From Micropterix aruncella (taxonomy: Eukaryota > Arthropoda > Insecta > Lepidoptera > Micropterigidae), in NCBI GenBank assembly GCA_944548615.1, contig OX155955.1:16060818-16124817 (forward strand): DNA of 64,000 bases. Reading direction: 5' to 3'. Positions 61,261 to 64,000 of this stretch are shown here, one piece after another (within the stretch, counting starts at the first letter, position 1; the number at the start of each line of letters is the position of its first letter). The notes beneath the pieces were generated by a model that saw nothing but the letters and a program-made list of their open reading frames with translations, had not been told where the DNA came from and did not search any database. A program made the translations under genes and the position numbers.

Positions 61261-62255
61261 TTTATGAAATATGATAGAAATAATAACAGTTTAGCTATAT
61301 GATTCTGATTCTTAATAAACTTAGTTGAAATTAAAGAAACTAAAAAATACCTGACACTCCCATATCCTCACTGATTTCTTCCCTTGCGTTTTTGGTCCAT
61401 GTAATACCGGTGAGACAAATCGAAAATTTCGTCGTATTTGCTAACAAGCATTATCATTTTTTTTTCGTCCTTGGCTCTAACTTCGTTCCTATAGTTAATA
61501 TGTGATGGCATTTTAGAAGAAAACATTTATATATGGCAATGAATAGGTATTCATTAACTTACTCATTAAAATAATCGAATAATCTACATACACCAAACTC
61601 GAAATTGCAGTGACGTCCACTCGACGCGGCTACAAGGAGCAAAACGAATCACCACTTGCAGTTCGCTAAACCGCACATGAGCGGAGCGTCGAGCGTCGCT
61701 CCGCTCAGGTGCGGTTTAGTCCATACAAATCTATAGAAAGAATATTTTGTCGCGACGTGCAGGTAAGCGCAGCGCAGCGACGCGACGCGTAGGTGCGGGC
61801 TCACCTTAGTCACACGAGTAGACACGGACCTTAGTTAAAACGCCGGTACGGAGAACGAATACATATTGAGCGACGATAAATCGAACTGTTGAGTAATCGA
61901 AATATATTACTATGGCGTTAAAAAAACATAACAACAAAATGGCATGCCCAGATATAAAATTTAGAAGTCCTTCGGCAATTAGAGAAATCTTTGTTACAGA
62001 TGGTAATTTAATATTTTGTAGCATATCAAATCCGTCTAATATATGGAATTTTTATACCGCTATTGAACTAACATAAAGTTTACCTAATGGCAGAATAAGT
62101 GAACTGGTAGAAAAGAAGTAAATTTTTTTTTTTCGGAAATTTTAGGAAGTCATTCATAAAGTGCCACGTGGAAAGACCTACAAGTAATTAATTATTATAT
62201 TTTTGGTGGAAACTTTTTCTTAATAAAAAAAAAAAACAAAAAGTGCTGCTTAACC

Positions 62256-62884
62256 AACTGACTGAGGTATTTCTAACTATGCGGAGCCTGTTCCAAGAAA
62301 GACAGAAATTTAAAAGTCAAATTGAAATATTACAGTAAACACTTAAAAAATAATTTCAATAAGTGTTTGTGGCAAGAGTGTTAGTGTCTGAGGGAGAGTA
62401 GTTTTTGCGTTTAAAGGAGCATAATATGTCTAATTTGAATTTAAATCAATCAATATCCTCAGTCAAGAATAAACAATTAACAACATTATTTAAAAGATAT
62501 TTCTTCATTATATTATCTTTTTATTGTCGAAGTGTCATTATTAAATTCTCAACTGACTGAGGTACTTCTAACTATGCGAAGCCTGTTCCAAGAAAGAAAT
62601 ATTTTCATTCTTAACGTTTTTGTTTTATTTACATTAAATTTAATTTAAAAATCAAATTCAAATATTACAGTAAATTATAATAAATAATGTCAATAAGTGT
62701 TTGTGGTAAGAGTGTTTGTTTATGAGGAAGATTAGTTTTTGCGTTTAAGGGATTATAATATGCCATAATGTGAATGTAAATCAATCGATGTTCACAGTCA
62801 TGAATAAACGATTGTCAACATTATTTACAGGATAGTTCTTCATTATATTATCTTTTTATTATCGAAGTGTTTTTATTAAATTAT
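62256..62884. repeat. Tandem duplication of about 295 bp
   Basis: The unit starting aactgactgaggtatttcta at 62,256 is repeated from 62,551, with the same order of blocks (gcctgttccaagaaag, caataagtgtttgtgg, agtttttgcgttta, cttcattatattatcttttt). The second copy carries about 40 extra bases near 62,600-62,640 and many substitutions, so the duplication is old. No coding content. Confidence 0.85.
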
Positions 62885-63542
62885 CCGTTTATTTATGTCT
62901 TTACTAATTATAATTAACCAATCCGCCAACCGTTTTTTTAAAAATTATATGGTGTAAGATTTGATGATAAGCAAATAATGCCTAGGAGATTTACCAATCT
63001 TGGGGCAGGACATAAAGTGGCGTTAAAGAATAGTTATGCACGACACCGTTTATTTGAAAGTTCTTTGCACTAAATATTGCTCTCTTTAAGCCGATCTTAA
63101 TTAAGTAATCAGGCTTAATTTGGTATGAATTTGTTACAGTATATAATTTTGAAGTTAACGTCATCACTGGCATAGTTGGATGGATGGAATCAGACAAAGT
63201 GCATTTTGTTTGGTATGAGCACTGAGCCACCGTCGTTCGTCGTGCGTACACGAGTCCGCTTAAAGCATAATCCTTGCTGGTGGAAATGACTACATAATAA
63301 ATAATTATTCGATCTCTTTCCAGCACAATGCGCGTCGGAACCGTCCTTTAAACAATGCAGAATTACTTTCCGCGGCGCTCTTATGGCCCTGCTGTAATGG
63401 ACCCGAGCGGTGCTGTAGTTAGCCGCATGTGGCAACACACTGACAACAATGCGCGCGGATGCGACGCGATATTGCATCTTTCGGATTCAATGCTTTCAAA
63501 TAAACGGTGAAATATGTTGGAATCGTACACGGCAACCACACT
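62885..63542. other. Unassigned DNA
   Basis: GC-richer at about 63,220-63,480, with overlapping minus-strand frames (111 and 95 codons) in different phases and no recognisable domain. Confidence 0.35.
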
Positions 63543-63712
63543 GGGCTCTATTGCGTTTTTTCGTGAAATAATATAGGGAAATAGTTCATGCCAACGAGAC
63601 AGAGCAGTGCGTTAGAGCGGAATGTAAAATGAACGATCGTATCTTACGCACGAAAACTACCTGCCGCACATAAAATAATCTGAATTAGTTTGAAAACATT
63701 TCGACCGGCCTT
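63543..63712 (+). mobile_element. MITE family G, copy 5 (left half)
   Basis: Starts gggctctattgcgttttttc and continues through gagacagagcagtgcgttag, agcggaatgtaaaatgaacg and aactacctgccgcac to about the middle of the family, then stops. The right half is absent. Confidence 0.75.
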
Positions 63713-64000
63713 ACATTACAAACAAATAGCTAAAATCTATGATTCTGTATCCGTTTATTGCGCCTTCATTTTCAAAGAACTTTTCCTTCTCTACTATGAA
63801 CTCCAGGTCAGGACTATTACTATGTATCTTTTATTTTATTTATTATTTTGTCACAGTACAATACTAATGACTTACATCTTGATGATCTTGGCGGTCTTCA
63901 TCACCTAAGGCTGTTACTTGTTGACAAAAATTTAGTTCTTTAAATGGCAACCTAAAACAAAATAATCTGGGTCAATAATAAAATTATCATAATTGAGGCA

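Larger units (their letters stand above)
60763..61805. mobile_element. 1-kb element with GC-rich terminal inverted repeats
   Basis: Bases 60,775-60,803 (cacctacgcgtcgcgtcttt...) and 61,768-61,795 are inverted repeats matching at 27 of 29 positions. Weaker pairing continues outward to GGTG/CACC. Inside, 61,668-61,718 forms a 23-bp hairpin (ctaaaccgcacatgagcgga and complement) with one mismatch. A 34-codon frame lies at 60,954. There is no recognisable transposase, and I found no clear target duplication. The class is unknown. Confidence 0.6.

Overview
The window looks like AT-rich, transposon-dense intergenic DNA from an insect, most likely a moth or butterfly. I infer this from several things. 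There are piggyBac-type ends with TTAA duplications that closely resemble the classic moth piggyBac ends. There are Helitron-like copies ending in CTAG|T, many decayed non-LTR retrotransposon fragments of types common in Lepidoptera, mariner and maT-like relics, and a short TTAGG (insect telomere type) tract. I find no intact host protein-coding gene and no functional RNA gene. Most long open frames come from (TA)n tracts, transposon relics or chance.

Layout. 1-3,340: mariner relic, copies of two interspersed repeats, a MITE with perfect 44-bp inverted ends, and a LINE reverse-transcriptase (RT) scrap. 3,340-8,650: mostly unassigned, with a LINE scrap near 6,420 and a 322-bp near-palindromic foldback element at 7,196-7,517. 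8,650-11,830: a family B repeat, three long (TA)n tracts, a perfect 65-bp-arm palindrome, and an exact 343-bp tandem duplication in GC-richer sequence. 12,000-24,500: repeat families A, B and C, a maT-like relic, LINE tails, an RNase H fragment, and the longest (TA)n tract (354 bp). 25,900-31,000: second mariner relic, a MITE, and two LINE relics. 33,687-34,269: a 583-bp piggyBac-type element flanked by TTAA. 37,590-38,130: two tandem Helitron-like copies. 39,700-47,640: several MITE copies (one split around a LINE), an RTE-type LINE, a hAT-like insertion with an 8-bp duplication inside a family A copy, and a 5'-truncated LINE. 49,342-50,027: a solo LTR with a small inverted-repeat element just beyond its right duplication. 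53,500-59,460: a MITE, an R1-like LINE relic, a 119-bp satellite with alternating monomer types, a tRNA-derived SINE, and a family B copy. 60,760-62,890: a 1-kb element with GC-rich inverted ends and a 295-bp tandem duplication.

Nothing here works together as a pathway. The value of the window is its record of insertions. Several are datable relative to each other (hAT-like into family A, LINE into MITE, TIR element next to a solo LTR). A few families (family B with a peptide conserved between copies, the dimeric satellite, the GC-rich TIR element) I could not assign to a known class. All family calls rest on motifs read by eye; no database search was run.
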